The notes under the pieces were generated by a model, which saw only the letters and a program-made list of their open reading frames with translations, was not told the DNA's origin and ran no database searches. Of a DNA stretch of 64,000 bases, positions 22,381 through 34,056 are shown piece by piece; position 1 is the stretch's first letter; every line of letters starts with the position of its first letter. The DNA is taken from contig CM075656.1 of NCBI GenBank assembly GCA_037953625.1, positions 71,567,001 to 71,631,000 of the forward strand. The letters are read 5' to 3'. The stretch comes from Crotalaria pallida. Its lineage: Eukaryota > Streptophyta > Magnoliopsida > Fabales > Fabaceae. Position numbers and translations under genes: made by a program.

Positions 22381-23640
22381 TACTCTCTCTTTTTTATATG
22401 TACTGTAGTGTGTTTTAAGGTTATGCACGAGTTTTAAAAAATGGTTAAATGATGAGTGTGTTTGGTATGACAAGCTTATAGCTTATCTAGTAGCTTTTAG
22501 CTTATTGATTTGGTCAATAAGCTACTAGAGCTGTTTGGTGAACAAAAAATAAAAGAAGCTTATAGCTTTCAAAAAGGAAGCTTATAGCTTTTGAAAGCTA
22601 GCTTTTAAAAAGCTACATCAGGTAGCTTTGAGAAAAAAATAAGAGCTTTCAATAAATCATATCTCAATTATACCCTTTTTTTATTAAATTATATTATTAT
22701 TTATTCTGGCCTAAATTAATATTACCCCCCAAATTTTTTTACTTTTTTCCCTCAAACCCAAAAACCTAGAATCCTTCTATATATTCAACATATGTACGCA
22801 CCACACCAAAATCACTCATAAAGAAATCCTATATTTAACTATTGATTCAGGAGACATAAATGTATGTGATATTTATTTCAACATTGATCATCAAATTTCT
22901 CTTTCACTTTTTTGTTATCCTCAATTTTTATTTTTGATTTTGTGAATTTGGTTCATATTGAATTTGTGTGATTTTGTGATGGCGGTGTGTCTAATCAATA
23001 GGCTAAAAGTTTTGTCTTTCTTTCGTGTCATTGTTAATAAAGATACCGTGACATTTTTATAAAAATAATAAAAATGTTTAAAGTGCAGTATTACTTAGTA
23101 ATAATTATTATGAATGTTATAATTTTTTTATCATTTATATCTATATGAATGAAGTATATGCCTTTCTCTATAAGCCACTAGTGTAGTATTATCGTCATTG
23201 AAACATGAATGTCAATATTAATTATTATTCTACATGTTATGTACTTTTCAGTCATTTAACATGTTTAAATTAGTTGCACAGTTAGTTTTGCCAAACAGCT
23301 CTAGTTCAATAAGCTAGCTATACAGTTATAAGCTCACAGCTATAATCCTACAGCTATAAGCTAGGTTCACAGCTATCAACTATAAGCTCACAGCTATCAG
23401 CTACAAGTTCACAGCTATAAGTTAGTTTTGCCAAACAGACCCTAAATGATGTAAGGATTTGTTGTATTTTTTTACTATAATGCCCCTATATAATCATTAT
23501 TGAAGAGAAATAAAGGTATTGGACGTGAAAAAGATAGTATAATAAACAGGGGTGTGTTTGAAAAAATAGCATTAATTATGTATTTGGTTTATAAAAGTAT
23601 GAAACATGAAACAACATTACATATGAAAACGGAGGGAGTA
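22381..23640. mobile_element. MITE split by a hAT insertion
   Basis: The left part 22381-22454 starts TACTCTCTCTTTTTTATATG. The right part, about 23452-23640, ends with the inverse (minus strand TACTCCCTCCGTTTTCATAT). Removing the hAT element at 22455-23443 and one duplication copy rejoins a MITE of about 263 bp. The MITE must therefore predate the hAT insertion. Confidence 0.78.
22455..23443. mobile_element. hAT-like element, 8-bp TSD, nested in a MITE
   Basis: A perfect 8-bp duplication AAATGATG flanks it (22447-22454 and 23444-23451). Terminal parts AGTGTGTTTGGTATGACAAG and, on the minus strand, AGGGTCTGTTTGGCAAAACT are inverted. Subterminal arrays of AGCTTATAGC/GCTATAAGCT run inward from both ends. 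The AT-rich centre has no transposase. Non-autonomous hAT. Confidence 0.82.
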
Positions 23641-24249
23641 ACATTTAACAAGAACACTAACAAACCAGAGACTTGTCAATCAGTGTTTTTAGCAGAAATT
23701 TAAGCTCACACCGTAACCGGTCGAGCATGGAGTGAACTTTTATCATTCATTGTTCGATTGTAAAAGTGGCATCTTGACTCAAAATCACCACTTTAATTTC
23801 AAAAAAATTATTTCTGGTGCGCAATCGGATCTGAAAAAATGAAGTGGTCATTATCTATATTAAGGCATTTATACAACTTTTATGGGAAGAGTTGGCGTGA
23901 TTGTGGGTTACTAATCACGAGCGTAATTTTGGTGCTCTCAATTCTATCCGTTAATATGACCTGTGTTTGGTATCCGTTATAAAATTATGGCGAGGATAAA
24001 TGCAAATAACAATTGGATAAGCTAATTGGAGATCGGATGATGAGTCAGCCCGACATATGCATGATTTGGTCCTAGAATGGTTTGGTGCATTCTCTTTTTG
24101 TAACTCGGCTCAATACGATTTATTGGTTCTTTTTAGCACTCGCCCTAATATGGTTCCATGAGTTTTCGTCTCTAACTTGCCTTGGTGGATCTTTATGTTT
24201 CACTTGGCCTCACATGGGTCCGTTGATCTATGTCTATTACTTAAGAGTT
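23641..24249. other. intergenic, no recognised gene
   Basis: Less AT-rich than the neighbours but without a sustained protein-like frame. A 70-codon open frame at 24082-24294 shows no recognisable domain. Confidence 0.4.
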
Positions 24250-25022
24250 TGGCAATTTAACTCCCATGTATTATCCCCAAATCCATTTTTTTAATTTTAT
24301 TCCAAAATTATCCCTCTTTATCTTCTTCCTCTAACCCAAACTCCCCAAACTCCATAGCTACCATCCCCCAAACCCCATAACCACCACCCTGATCCCACCT
24401 ACACGGCCCCTTTTCATGACAACAAAAGGAAACAGCGTGCCTGAGAATGGCTACCTTGAGACAAAGTAAATCCATTCATGTTCCAAGCAACTGAAACTCG
24501 GACATTATAAGCCTTAGAATAACATATGCACCTTAAACAGTTATTAACCAAATCACATCACATTGGTTAAAAAAAATGAAAGGCAATTACATTTTTAAGT
24601 TGTAACATCTGAAAATCAGACCACGAATTGAAAATATATTTTGAGATTGAGGTTACTATGCAGGCTATGGAGTAAGCTTTATGGTACTGTAAAGGGAGGA
24701 CGAAATTGAATCTCCCTATCATTATCCTTCGTCAACAGATTCATTAGGATTTGCATATTGAAATGGAACATCGTGATAGCCATCCAAGCATGCCGGGTCT
24801 GAACTATTATTATCGATCTACATAAAGACAGAAAATGATATTCATCATAAGGATCACTTATAACTATCAATTGCAACAATACTGAGTTTAGGGTTTGGTG
24901 GTGGTTTGGGGTTCGAGGATGGTGGTTGCTATGAAGTTTAGGGTTGAAGGAAGAAGATAAAAATGAATAATTTTGGAATAAAATAAAAAATGGGGTTTGA
25001 GGATGATTAACCCATTTGAGTT
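24250..25022. mobile_element. inverted-repeat element carrying a coding-like fragment (Pack-MULE candidate)
   Basis: About 130 bp at each end are inverted: left 'ccccaaatccattttttta', 'attccaaaattatccctc', 'tatcttcttcctctaaccc'; the right end on the minus strand has the same blocks in the same order. Between them the minus strand encodes SSDPACLDGYHDVPFQYANP followed by NESVDEG and a stop (about 24700-24800), which looks like the C-terminus of a real protein. Target duplication not fixed. Confidence 0.5.
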
Positions 25023-26321
25023 GGTGTGTTGTCGGGTTTTATTTTCGTACTTGGCCCAAAATCCGACGCAAAACAAATAGAACTAATATTAATTAAAAAA
25101 TGACGCTTTAATTTTTTTTTCCCTTTACCCAATATCTCAGAACATATATTAATGAAGACAAATGTTAGAAAATGTCTTTAGGATATTGGTTAAGAAAACA
25201 AAAGAGAATTCATATTAGAAAATACTGAATTTAAAACATCGAAAACTAATAAACTTAAATTTACAATGTAAATTTTCTGATTTTTTAACTAATATTCTTA
25301 AACTACTTGTTAACGATACCCATTGATTAATGCTTACTCTAAAAATTAACAGCTTAATTGGCGGTTTTGCTCGCAAAAAATTAAAGAACAATCACGTAAC
25401 CCACACTTCATTTGATGAAGCAAGTTTTGTCCCGCCCATCATGACATTTTCTTTCTTGTACTTGTAGACAGCATAACATGGAGAAGAGAATCATCCTTAG
25501 ATTCATGAAAGAAATTATATTTAGAGGTCAAGTCCTAATTGAAATTGTCCTCCTCCCAAATCCCATCATTCACAATCGATCAGTTCGTGAGTGCTATTGC
25601 TATTTCTATCACTTTCAAAGGATGTGAATATGTTGAGTTAGAGGTTTTACTCGTGGCGGATTTGCTAAAAGTAAATTATGATTTTAACCGAGGATCAAGG
25701 TAAGCAAGTAGTTAACTCCTTGTTTTTAATAATTTTTTTAATCAATTTTATTTTATTATCCACTTTATTTGAATTACTTTTTCCACATAAAAGATATCAT
25801 ATTTAGTTGTACCCAGAATCGAATCCGAGATCTCCAATTTACAAGATTTAAAATTTGATACATGAGTATACGGACTACACTCACTTATCTCTTTTATGTG
25901 GAATTGAACTTTGTTAAAAAGAACACTTATTTAATAAAGATAGTTTAAAAAATTAAATGCCATATAAAATGACGTGCATATATGAACAAATAAACAACAT
26001 TTCTAAAATACGACGAAAGGATTAATAAATTAATTTTGAAATTTGTTCGATTAACTAGGTTTAAACATATGTATACGTCTAAGTGTTATCATCGTTCTAG
26101 TACTCACTAATTTTGTATGGTGTTTTATTTGACATGTTCATAAATACATTAAAATCAATAGTACATAGCCCACATGTTTATATATAAAGTTTTTAAGATT
26201 TGATACTTTGAGGTCCCGAATTTAATTCGTATGTAGATTTGTTAGTTGGTACTAGTTTAATTTCTCCCTCCCCTCTTAAAAAAAGATACATATCATAACA
26301 ATTTTTTAATCTATAATGGTG
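25023..26321. other. intergenic, no recognised gene
   Basis: AT-rich DNA with short poly-A/T runs. The block 'agatctccaatttacaag...' near 25830 resembles repeat tails but no boundaries are clear. Nothing coding. Confidence 0.4.
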
Positions 26322-26421
26322 TACTCTCTCAAGTTTCAAATATAAGCAAATATCATTCAACTAATTTTCTTAATAAATGTGAAGTTAGATTTTTTGCTTA
26401 TATATGAGATCGAATGGAGTA
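26322..26421. mobile_element. very short MITE, about 100 bp
   Basis: Ends TACTCTCTCAAGTTTCAAAT and, minus strand, TACTCCATTCGATCTCATAT are inverted, each followed by 'ataagcaaa'. It is an internally deleted member of the common MITE group. Confidence 0.65.
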
Positions 26422-26450
26422 TAACATTAACAAAATAGCAATTTATGTTG

Positions 26451-26780
26451 AAGCTGATCCATTAAGTGCTATTCGCTTTCTTCAGTTTGGTATTCCGCAA
26501 ACTCATCCTAGTGCGGCGCTTGTTATTGCGATTAAAGCTTGTTTGCAAGGACACAATGTTGTGTATAATCATGCTTTCCGTGAAGCGAATTGTGTGGCCG
26601 ATGATGGTCTCTCCAAGTTTGGGCATATGATTGGACAGGAGTTGCATACCATTGATGTTGTGCCTAATTTCCTTGTTATTCCTCTGCTTGCTGATAGAGC
26701 AGCAGTGAATTTTCCTAGAGGCATGTAGTTGTTGTTTTGTTTTGGGTTTTAAGCCCCCTTGTTTCATTAAAAAAAAAAAA
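26451..26780 (+). pseudogene. 5'-truncated LINE (RNase H end) with 14-bp TSD
   Basis: The perfect duplication AGCAATTTATGTTG flanks the insert at 26437-26450 and 26781-26794, and a poly-A tail of 12 sits at the 3' end. This is the signature of target-primed reverse transcription. The frame after the left duplication reads EADPLSAIRFLQFGI and then NHAFREANCVADDGLSKFGH, the C-terminal part of a plant LINE RNase H domain. The frame is intact to TAG at 26726-26728, but only this end was copied. Confidence 0.88.
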
Positions 26781-26839
26781 AGCAATTTATGTTGGTACAA
26801 ATGAAAAAGATTTGAGTTACTTAATCATATGAGGTACTA

Positions 26840-27026
26840 GTATAGCCTAGCACAAATGGTAAGAGATTTGTTGTTACTTAAGCAACTAACTAGTTGAAGG
26901 TTCGATTCTCACCTCTTGTAAATGTAAGAGGCCTTACTAGGAGACTACCCACCAAAAGAGCTCAACAATGTCCAAAAGACTAGTCACCCAGTTGCACGAT
27001 GGATATCTCGAGAAACCAAAAAAACT
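26840..27026 (+). mobile_element. tRNA-derived SINE, copy 2
   Basis: Box A-like TAGCACAAATGGTAAGAG and box B-like GGTTCGATTC are followed by the same body as copy 1 at 6796-6975 and an A-rich end (GAAACCAAAAAAAC). Target duplications are not evident. Confidence 0.7.
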
Positions 27027-27216
27027 TAGTCAATAGGTCATGAGTTTCATCCACGTGTGTATATATCGTAAAAAGTATTATCGGAAGAAATCCGAGTTTA
27101 AGCATATGATCGTATTTTAGAAGATTTTGTCTTTCGCCTAACACGTAAGAGGATACTTTAAGAGGAAAAAAAAACCTTTGACAAAATAATTTTCTTTTTT
27201 AATATATATATATAGT

Positions 27217-27650
27217 TAGCACTACCTCTTGTGTGAAATATAAGAAAAATATATATTTATCTTGTTTCAAAATATGGTTGTTTAAGCTATGCATCCATGT
27301 ATGTGATAATCAATCATAAAAGGTAAATTTATTTTGAAAAACCAAAACATTTTGCCGTAAAAACTTGTCTTTTCAAGTTTGATTAATCTATGCATGCAGT
27401 GCATACGATAGAAAAACCCTTTAATATAAAAAAAAAACTATCTTTTTTTAAATTTCGTTTCATTACTAATGCTACTTTCATAAAATATCCTTGGAAAATA
27501 GTTATCTCATTTAATTTTTGTTTTATTATCATTAATACTTTCTTAAAATATCTCTATTTTGTAATTAATTTGAAAAAGTTAAATACAATCAATTAACCCC
27601 TTTAACAAAAGTAAAAAAAAAATCTTATATTTTAAATCGGAAGTGATAAA
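27217..27650. mobile_element. probable MITE, eroded ends
   Basis: Left 'tacctcttgtgtgaaatataag' block and right 'cttatattttaaatcggaag' block are inverted, with MITE-type inner sequence ('tttcattactaatgctactttc', 'aaatacaatcaattaa'). Longer than usual, so it may contain a partial duplication. Confidence 0.45.
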
Positions 27651-27656
27651 CCCCGA

Positions 27657-27828
27657 GATTAATGGATGTGCACTCACGGTATAAAGTTTTTTACGCTATC
27701 AATTCATTAACCACCATTCCTTTGTATTACTTATATCTAATAGTCAACAACCATACACCCATGAATGATAGATGATGCACCGATGGTGCAAAAAATCTTT
27801 ACACTATCAGTGCACCGTCTATTTTCTC
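27657..27828. mobile_element. small foldback MITE, copy 2
   Basis: 'gtataaagttttttacgcta' on the left is inverted to 'aaaatctttacactatcagt' on the right, and the central 'gatgatgcac' block is shared with the copy at 16907-17070. Confidence 0.6.
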
Positions 27829-28184
27829 ATAAACCCCTGCACCATCCCACATCCAATGATGACAACAATTATGAGGTGAAAGCAGACGTCCCCAAATTTT
27901 GGAGGTTATAGTACACATTCCAATCTCAAATATAAGAAAAAAAATTAATTTCATGATTATTAATGAAGTTAGTTGAGTATATTTTTTTTTAATTCATAAA
28001 AAAATAGACTACTTTAAGAAATTTGCGTTGAGAATGAAACAAAATTAAACGAAACAATCACTTTACTGAGAAGATAGATGTAAAAAGCTATAAGATAATA
28101 TGTGGAACCCATTTAAGAACCAAAAGTGAGTTTGGGATTGTGAATAATATAAGCTGTTATATACTCCATTCATCTTTATTTACA

Positions 28185-29971
28185 CTAGGAAAATTGTCCG
28201 TGCGATGCACGGGTCTTAAATTTTGTTATCCTTCCCATTTTTTTTGAAGGGCTTTCCATTTGTTCAAACATTAAACATTAATTTTATTTACATGTGATTG
28301 AATAAATTGAAATGATAAATTGAAAGGAAGGCTTTCATGATCAACATATTATAAAAAAAAGAAATATTGAGAAGAAATATTGTGTTAAAGATCAACGCAA
28401 TATTGAAAAGAAATATTATTATACACACATGTTTACAGTTATTTGGGCATTAAAAGAATAATTTAAAGCAAGAAAGAGGATTCGTGTCAGCATCCAGAAT
28501 TGGGTAAAAATGCCAACAGCTTGCATGTTACAACTTACAACAACTTTTGTGAGGCAACTTGAAGCATTTTGATACCAAAAAAAAAATAATAATAATAATT
28601 GAAATCATCAAGGTAATATGTTTAATAAAAAATTTAAATGATAAATTGGAAGGAAAGCTTTCATGATCAACATATTATAAAAAAAAAATATTGAGAAGAA
28701 ATATTGTGTTAAAGATCAACGCAATATTAAAAAGAATTTAACTTACTTCTTCACATTCTTTGATCTTCTTTTGTGCACCATCAATTCTTAAGTCCCTGTA
28801 TTAAGAAATGTTTGAGCAAAATTCAAACACTTAAAAATACCAAAACAAAAATGAAAAAGCTTTGTAGCTACCAATTTAAAAAAAAAAAATACTAACTGTT
28901 CATATGCTTAATGTTTATGACAAATAAGGAAATAAAATATACTTAATAAGGAAATAATTTCAGTTGAAATGAAGACTTTCCACCAATTTAAAAAATAAAA
29001 AATAAAAAAATACTAACTGTTCATATGCTCAAACAATCAAGGTTTCCTTCTTTATACGGTTTTTTATTTGCAAGTGACATTTTGATACCAAAAATAAAAA
29101 AAATTTCCCATTGAAAGACGAAAGACTGGTAACAAATAAACTTTAAATAGAAAACAAAATGACCAAGCATTTATATATATATGCAGATTGTAGAGGCCTA
29201 GAGGGGCAGAAAATGTACGATGATGCACATAGTAGCTTTGATAAAATAAAAAATTTGCATAATAATCTGATGGACTACCTTGTAAGTTTAATTTGGTCAC
29301 CAAAAAAGTGAATTTCATTGAAATCATCAAGGTAATATGTTTAAACAAAAATTTAAATGATAAATTGAAAGGAAGGCTTTCATGATCAACATATTATAAA
29401 AAAAGAAATATTGTGTTAAAGATCAACGCAATATTGAAAAGAATTTCACTTACTTCTTCACATTCTTTGATCTTCTTTTGTGCACCATCAAGTCTCAAGC
29501 CTCTGTATTAAGAAATGTTTGAGCAAAATTCAAATATTTAAAAATACCAAAAAAAATGGAAAAAATACTAATTGAAAGGAAGACTTTCTACCAATTAAAA
29601 AAAAAATTACTAACTGTTCATATGCTTAATGTAACCTTGTCACTTTTCAAGCTTTCCATGACTATCAATTGTAAGCGGTCAGAATAACATTTGTTGCATC
29701 GCACATTGAAAGAAAATAATGAAAAATACTAACTGTTTCAATTGTAAGCAGTCATAAAATGAAAGGAAAATGAAAAGATTAAAAATATATGGACGGATGT
29801 GATTTACTTGCAATGGATGGCTAGGATTAGAATGAAATTTAGGAGGGATATGAACGGATGTGATTTATTTGCAATGGATGGCTAGGATTAGAAACAAATT
29901 TGGAGGGAAAAACTATCATGGAGGGAAAGTAAAAAATATCCCTCAACTTCACCTGTTTTAATATATGTTGA
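28185..29971 (-). mobile_element. non-autonomous Helitron (minus orientation)
   Basis: Read on the minus strand, the element begins TCAACATATATTAAAACAGG. It ends with a hairpin, CCGTGC-ATC-GCACGG (28198-28212), followed nine bases later by CTAG (28185-28188). The flanking bases are A (minus, after 29971) and T (minus, next to 28185), so it sits precisely between A and T with no target duplication. TC start, CTRR end and a 3' hairpin are the Helitron signature. The interior holds three dispersed copies of a roughly 100-bp block (near 28310, 28636 and 29356) and a short repeated 'ggatgtgattta...gatggctaggatta' unit near its 5' end. No Rep/helicase frame. Confidence 0.85.
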
Positions 29972-30859
29972 TAAGCCACCTTTTAGATAATTTTGTTGTC
30001 ATTATATATATGTTACTTTAAAATATCCAAGCATGATTAAATATTTCATACCAAATACATCCTAAAAAAAAGTGTGACGATTAATGCTGAGAAAAATCAA
30101 AAGGGTTAATAAAGTTTTAAAAAAAGGTGTTTTTTGTTTTTTTTTTTGTGATTTTGAAAATAATATTGATGAATAGCTTAAAATCAACTTATTCAAAGAA
30201 AGAGCAATTACTGCTCTGATTTATAATATAAGAAAAAAATTATTTTCATATTTATTAAGTATTGTATGTTAGTTAGTTGACCGTATTTAATTTTTTTAAA
30301 TTTATAAAAAAAATACTTTAAAAACATGGCATTAAAAATGAAAAAGTTAAATGTGCCATACATTTTATAAAAATACTTTTTAAAAGCAATATTAAAAATA
30401 TAAAAAAATAATTTTTTATTATATTTAAACTGAAATAAATATTTTTTTTAATATTATTAGTCGGAGAGAATTCAAATGATTTGAATTTTAGACGATAATC
30501 TAATGATTTGTACAGGTCAACTTAGTTGGGTGTAGAGTTGTCAATTCGAGTTGGCCCGGCCCATACGGGCCACTAACTTTTTTCGGGTTGGGCTGGACTG
30601 ACCGATTTATATATCGGGCCAATATTTCACTAGCCCGGCCCAGCCACTAGTTTTTCGGGTTGGGTTGGGTTGGGCTGGCCCATGGGCCAATAATTTTTCC
30701 TTTTTCAATAAAAATAGTAATAAATAAAACCAAATTAAAATTTTATAACATTTTCTGATTAGGATGTCATTATTAATTATAAAAATAATAAATGAAAAGA
30801 CAAAAAATTCTATCTCATCTTAATTTTATTGTTGTTCAATCCTATTCAATAACAAAGTG

Positions 30860-31145
30860 TTTCTCCCTCCGGCTCGATTATAAGCAAATCCAACCACTTT
30901 TACGCTTATTAAGTAGGTTAGTTCATTGTATTTAATTTTCTTAAATTTATAAAAAATAGAGGTATTTTAGGAAAGTAGTATTGGGAATGAAACAAAAATT
31001 AATTAAGACTACAATTTTCTAGAGATGTTTTAGGAAAGTGACACTGCGAATGAAACAAAATTTAATAAAGTTAGTTAATTTTGCTTATATTTTAAACCAA
31101 GAGAAGTATGTTTTTTGTTGCTTATAATTCGATCTGGAGAGAGTA
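30860..31145. mobile_element. MITE nested in TIR element, first
   Basis: Ends 'ctccctccggctcgatta' and, minus strand, TACTCTCTCCAGATCGAATT with inner 'ataagcaa' blocks. An internal copy of the right end ('gcttatattttaaacc') suggests a partial duplication. Confidence 0.6.
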
Positions 31146-31150
31146 TAACA

Positions 31151-31427
31151 TACTCCATCCGTCCCTATTTATAAGACCCCTTTGGTAGGGTTCACGTCCA
31201 TTAAGAAAGTGTAATAATTTAATTATTTGTATTGGAAATATGAACTTTTGATATGTATTTTCAAAATTAACCTTATTAATATGATTCAAAATCTAAAAAG
31301 TGTTAAATAAATAGAGGTGTTTTTGAAAAAAAATAATTAATGTTCATTGAAAATTGGTAAAAGGTCTTATAAATATGAACAAAATAAAAGTGTCAAAAAG
31401 GTCTTATATTTAGAGACGAAGGGAGTA
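31151..31427. mobile_element. MITE nested in TIR element, second
   Basis: Left end TACTCCATCCGTCCCTATTT and right end (minus strand) TACTCCCTTCGTCTCTAAAT, with 'ataagacc' inner blocks. About 277 bp, same family as 33339-33615. Confidence 0.75.
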
Positions 31428-31605
31428 TTAAAAAAATTTAAGTTTCTGGCCAAACGGGCTGGCCCAACCCATTTCGGAACTGGCCCGTGTCAGGCTAATG
31501 AATTGTCGGGCTGGGCTGGGTTGGCCCAAAATACTTCGGGCTAGAATTTTCCCTGGCCCAACCCATACTTTTGTCGGGTTAATTTGACAACTCTAGTTGG
31601 GTGTA

Positions 31606-33338
31606 GTCCTATCAAGTTTTCTTTAGAGACACATGTCATCATATCATCATGTTACACAAGTGTTTATCACCCAAGAACTAATGGTGGGTTCAAGGAATCA
31701 TGAAGAATCTTAAAGAACAATTATGGAATCCTAAGAAAAAAAAAAGAAGTTAATTACCACACCTTTCAAGTTTGATTATGACACCTTCAATGATTATATT
31801 GTTAGACTTATAGGTAGATTCCTATTTATGTTTATTACCCGCATATCATTAATTCATAAATCATAATGAAGTTATACGAATAAAAATTACTATCTATATA
31901 TAACTTAGGGAAGGTTCAAGTCCAACCACCATCGAAGTTAAATAGATAAATAAACTATATGATATGAACTTGTTTTGATTTATATCTATAGTAGTAGTAA
32001 TAGATCACTTTCTTCGACAAATTATAATAAACAAACTCATCATTATTTATCGGTTGATTGTCAACACGCATGACCCCACCAAGAAAAACCTTACCTAAAA
32101 CATACATTTCCCTTCAATTAGAGATCGGAAAGTTCTACAATCAAGACAAAAGCATATAAAGGGGTAACGCTTGCACAAACATGGTCATTCCGACAAAGGG
32201 GGCTCACAGAGTCACATGAGAATATAAGATCCACTAGTCCACTTGACGATGTGCACAATACCCTTCTATGTTGTGTACTTTGCAGTTTGGACACTTCCCT
32301 TTTCTTACACTACATGTGCTTTGATTCATAAGGAATGTGGGATGCACATGAGATTATATTGTATTTAGAGGTTGCCTATCATATTGCCGGTGCTAATAAG
32401 GCTTATAACACTAACTTCCAAGATTCAATTGAATTGAGATGCTATATATGTAATGATGCCTAAATAAACCAGTAGTAGTTGTTGTAATTTTTTATAATAA
32501 AAAAAGTATTGTATTGTATTTTTTTTATCGGGATAGGGGAAAGTAAATTGAATTCTTTGATGATACACGACTATGTAAATTATACCTGTTTATCTTATAT
32601 TGCGATGGGACTTTTGGGTTAAAGCAATAATTTTTTACGGTGTCTAATCAACTCTCAAAGACTAATTTCCTTTAGAGCTATAAAAATTATGGATCTTCAT
32701 ATGTAAATTTTTATACTTTAAAAAATAATCATGAATATGTATTATTCTATGTAATAAGAATCTAAAAGATATATTTTTGTATAAAAAAAGAATAACACAT
32801 ACATTTTTTTATGATTATTTACTATATTCAACTTTTTATCAAATAAAGCAAGAACAAGTGTTAGTATTTAACAAAAAATTATTTTTAGAAAAAAAATCAT
32901 ATCTATTCAACAAAATTTCTTTAGAACACACGACTATCCTTAAGGTTCCTTGAAAATTGCCATTATCTTTTTCAATTAAGATTAAAAAAAATTGCATTGG
33001 GTTTGGATGTTTAATATCCAAAAATTGCATTGGGTTTGGATGTTTAATATCTAGCTTTATGAAATTTCTTAAAAGTTGACTAAATTATGAGATTTCTTGA
33101 CATTAACCTTACATGAGAATAAGAAACTAAATTGAAAATTAATATTTATATCCTTAATATCATTTTTACTCTTTTTTAAAGACTAAAGAGAGAAGGCCCA
33201 TCATCTTAAAATTAGCCCAATTTTCTCGTGCATTTAAAGAAGGCCGGGACTTGTAAAGCTTCTCAACATGGGACAATCTGCTGCCCATTTCGAATAACAA
33301 CCATGTTTTACTATTTTCAATGTTTCATTTAATATAAT
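31606..33338. other. intergenic, no recognised gene
   Basis: A stretch at about 32040-32480 is less AT-rich and might be an eroded coding sequence, but every frame has stops and I recognise no family. The block 'attgcattgggtttggatg' is tandemly duplicated (32990-33040). The rest is AT-rich spacer. Confidence 0.4.
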
Positions 33339-33615
33339 TACTCCCTCCGGTCCTATTTATAAGACCCTTTTGGAATTTTTCACTCTCATAAAGGAGAGTG
33401 AATAAATTTGTTAGTGGCATTGGAAATGTGAAAATTTGATATACTTTCTAAAAACTACCCCTATAATTATTATTGGAACTCTAAAAAATGTTGACTTTAT
33501 AGGGGTGTTAGTAGAAAGCAATAATTAAATACAATTGAAAATTGAAAAGGGATCTTATAAATAAGACCAAAATGAAAACCCCAAAAAAATCTTATAAATA
33601 GGACCGGAAGGAATA
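33339..33615. mobile_element. MITE ('TACTCCCTCCGGTCC' type)
   Basis: Near-perfect inverted ends: TACTCCCTCCGGTCCTATTT and, on the minus strand, TATTCCTTCCGGTCCTATTT. About 277 bp and relatively well preserved. Confidence 0.85.
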
Positions 33616-34056
33616 ATAATTAAAAAAGAAAAATCATATTTTCCACATGCTGTGGCACACAAATTGAACAGCAGATAATGTTGTCCCTCTCAACAACTAC
33701 AGTATTGAAGAGTAGAGAAAAAATGTAAAAAATGACAGCCGAAAAATAAGACCAATAATAACCAAAGCCAACTCACAAATGTTATTTGCTGAACAAACAA
33801 AAGCTATTTTCCTTCTCCAGTTTTTCCTTCACGTATAGCTTAACAAAACTATATACTAAACCCAAAAAAAGTGCACATACAATTTTTTTTGAGGAGGAAA
33901 CCTGAAGGGGATTCATCAAGTCACTAAACACTACAGCCAGCCAAAAAAAGGTAACCAAAGTTATTATTATCACATGACATATCCCCTTAGAACTATATAG
34001 CACATTATATTAACTAGCTTAATAATGTGCATAGCATATATATTATATAGTTAGTA

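Larger units (their letters stand above)
30535..31593. mobile_element. TIR element with 12-bp flanking repeat, carrying two MITEs
   Basis: Ends GAGTTGTCAATTCGAG and, on the minus strand, GAGTTGTCAAATTAAC are inverted and lead into repeated GGCCCGG/CGGGTTGGG blocks. TAGTTGGGTGTA is present at 30523-30534 and again at 31594-31605. Two MITEs (30860-31145 and 31151-31427) occupy the centre. No coding capacity. Confidence 0.75.

Noticed and set aside
23641..24249. Gene or retrotransposon fragment
   Set aside because: Composition is closer to coding, but no frame or family could be recognised.
26840..26920. A functional tRNA gene
   Set aside because: Box A- and B-like motifs are present, but the cloverleaf stems do not pair and the sequence continues into a SINE body with an A-rich tail.
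32040..32480. Possible gene in a less AT-rich stretch
   Set aside because: Stops in every frame, no splice pattern and no recognised motif; left as spacer.
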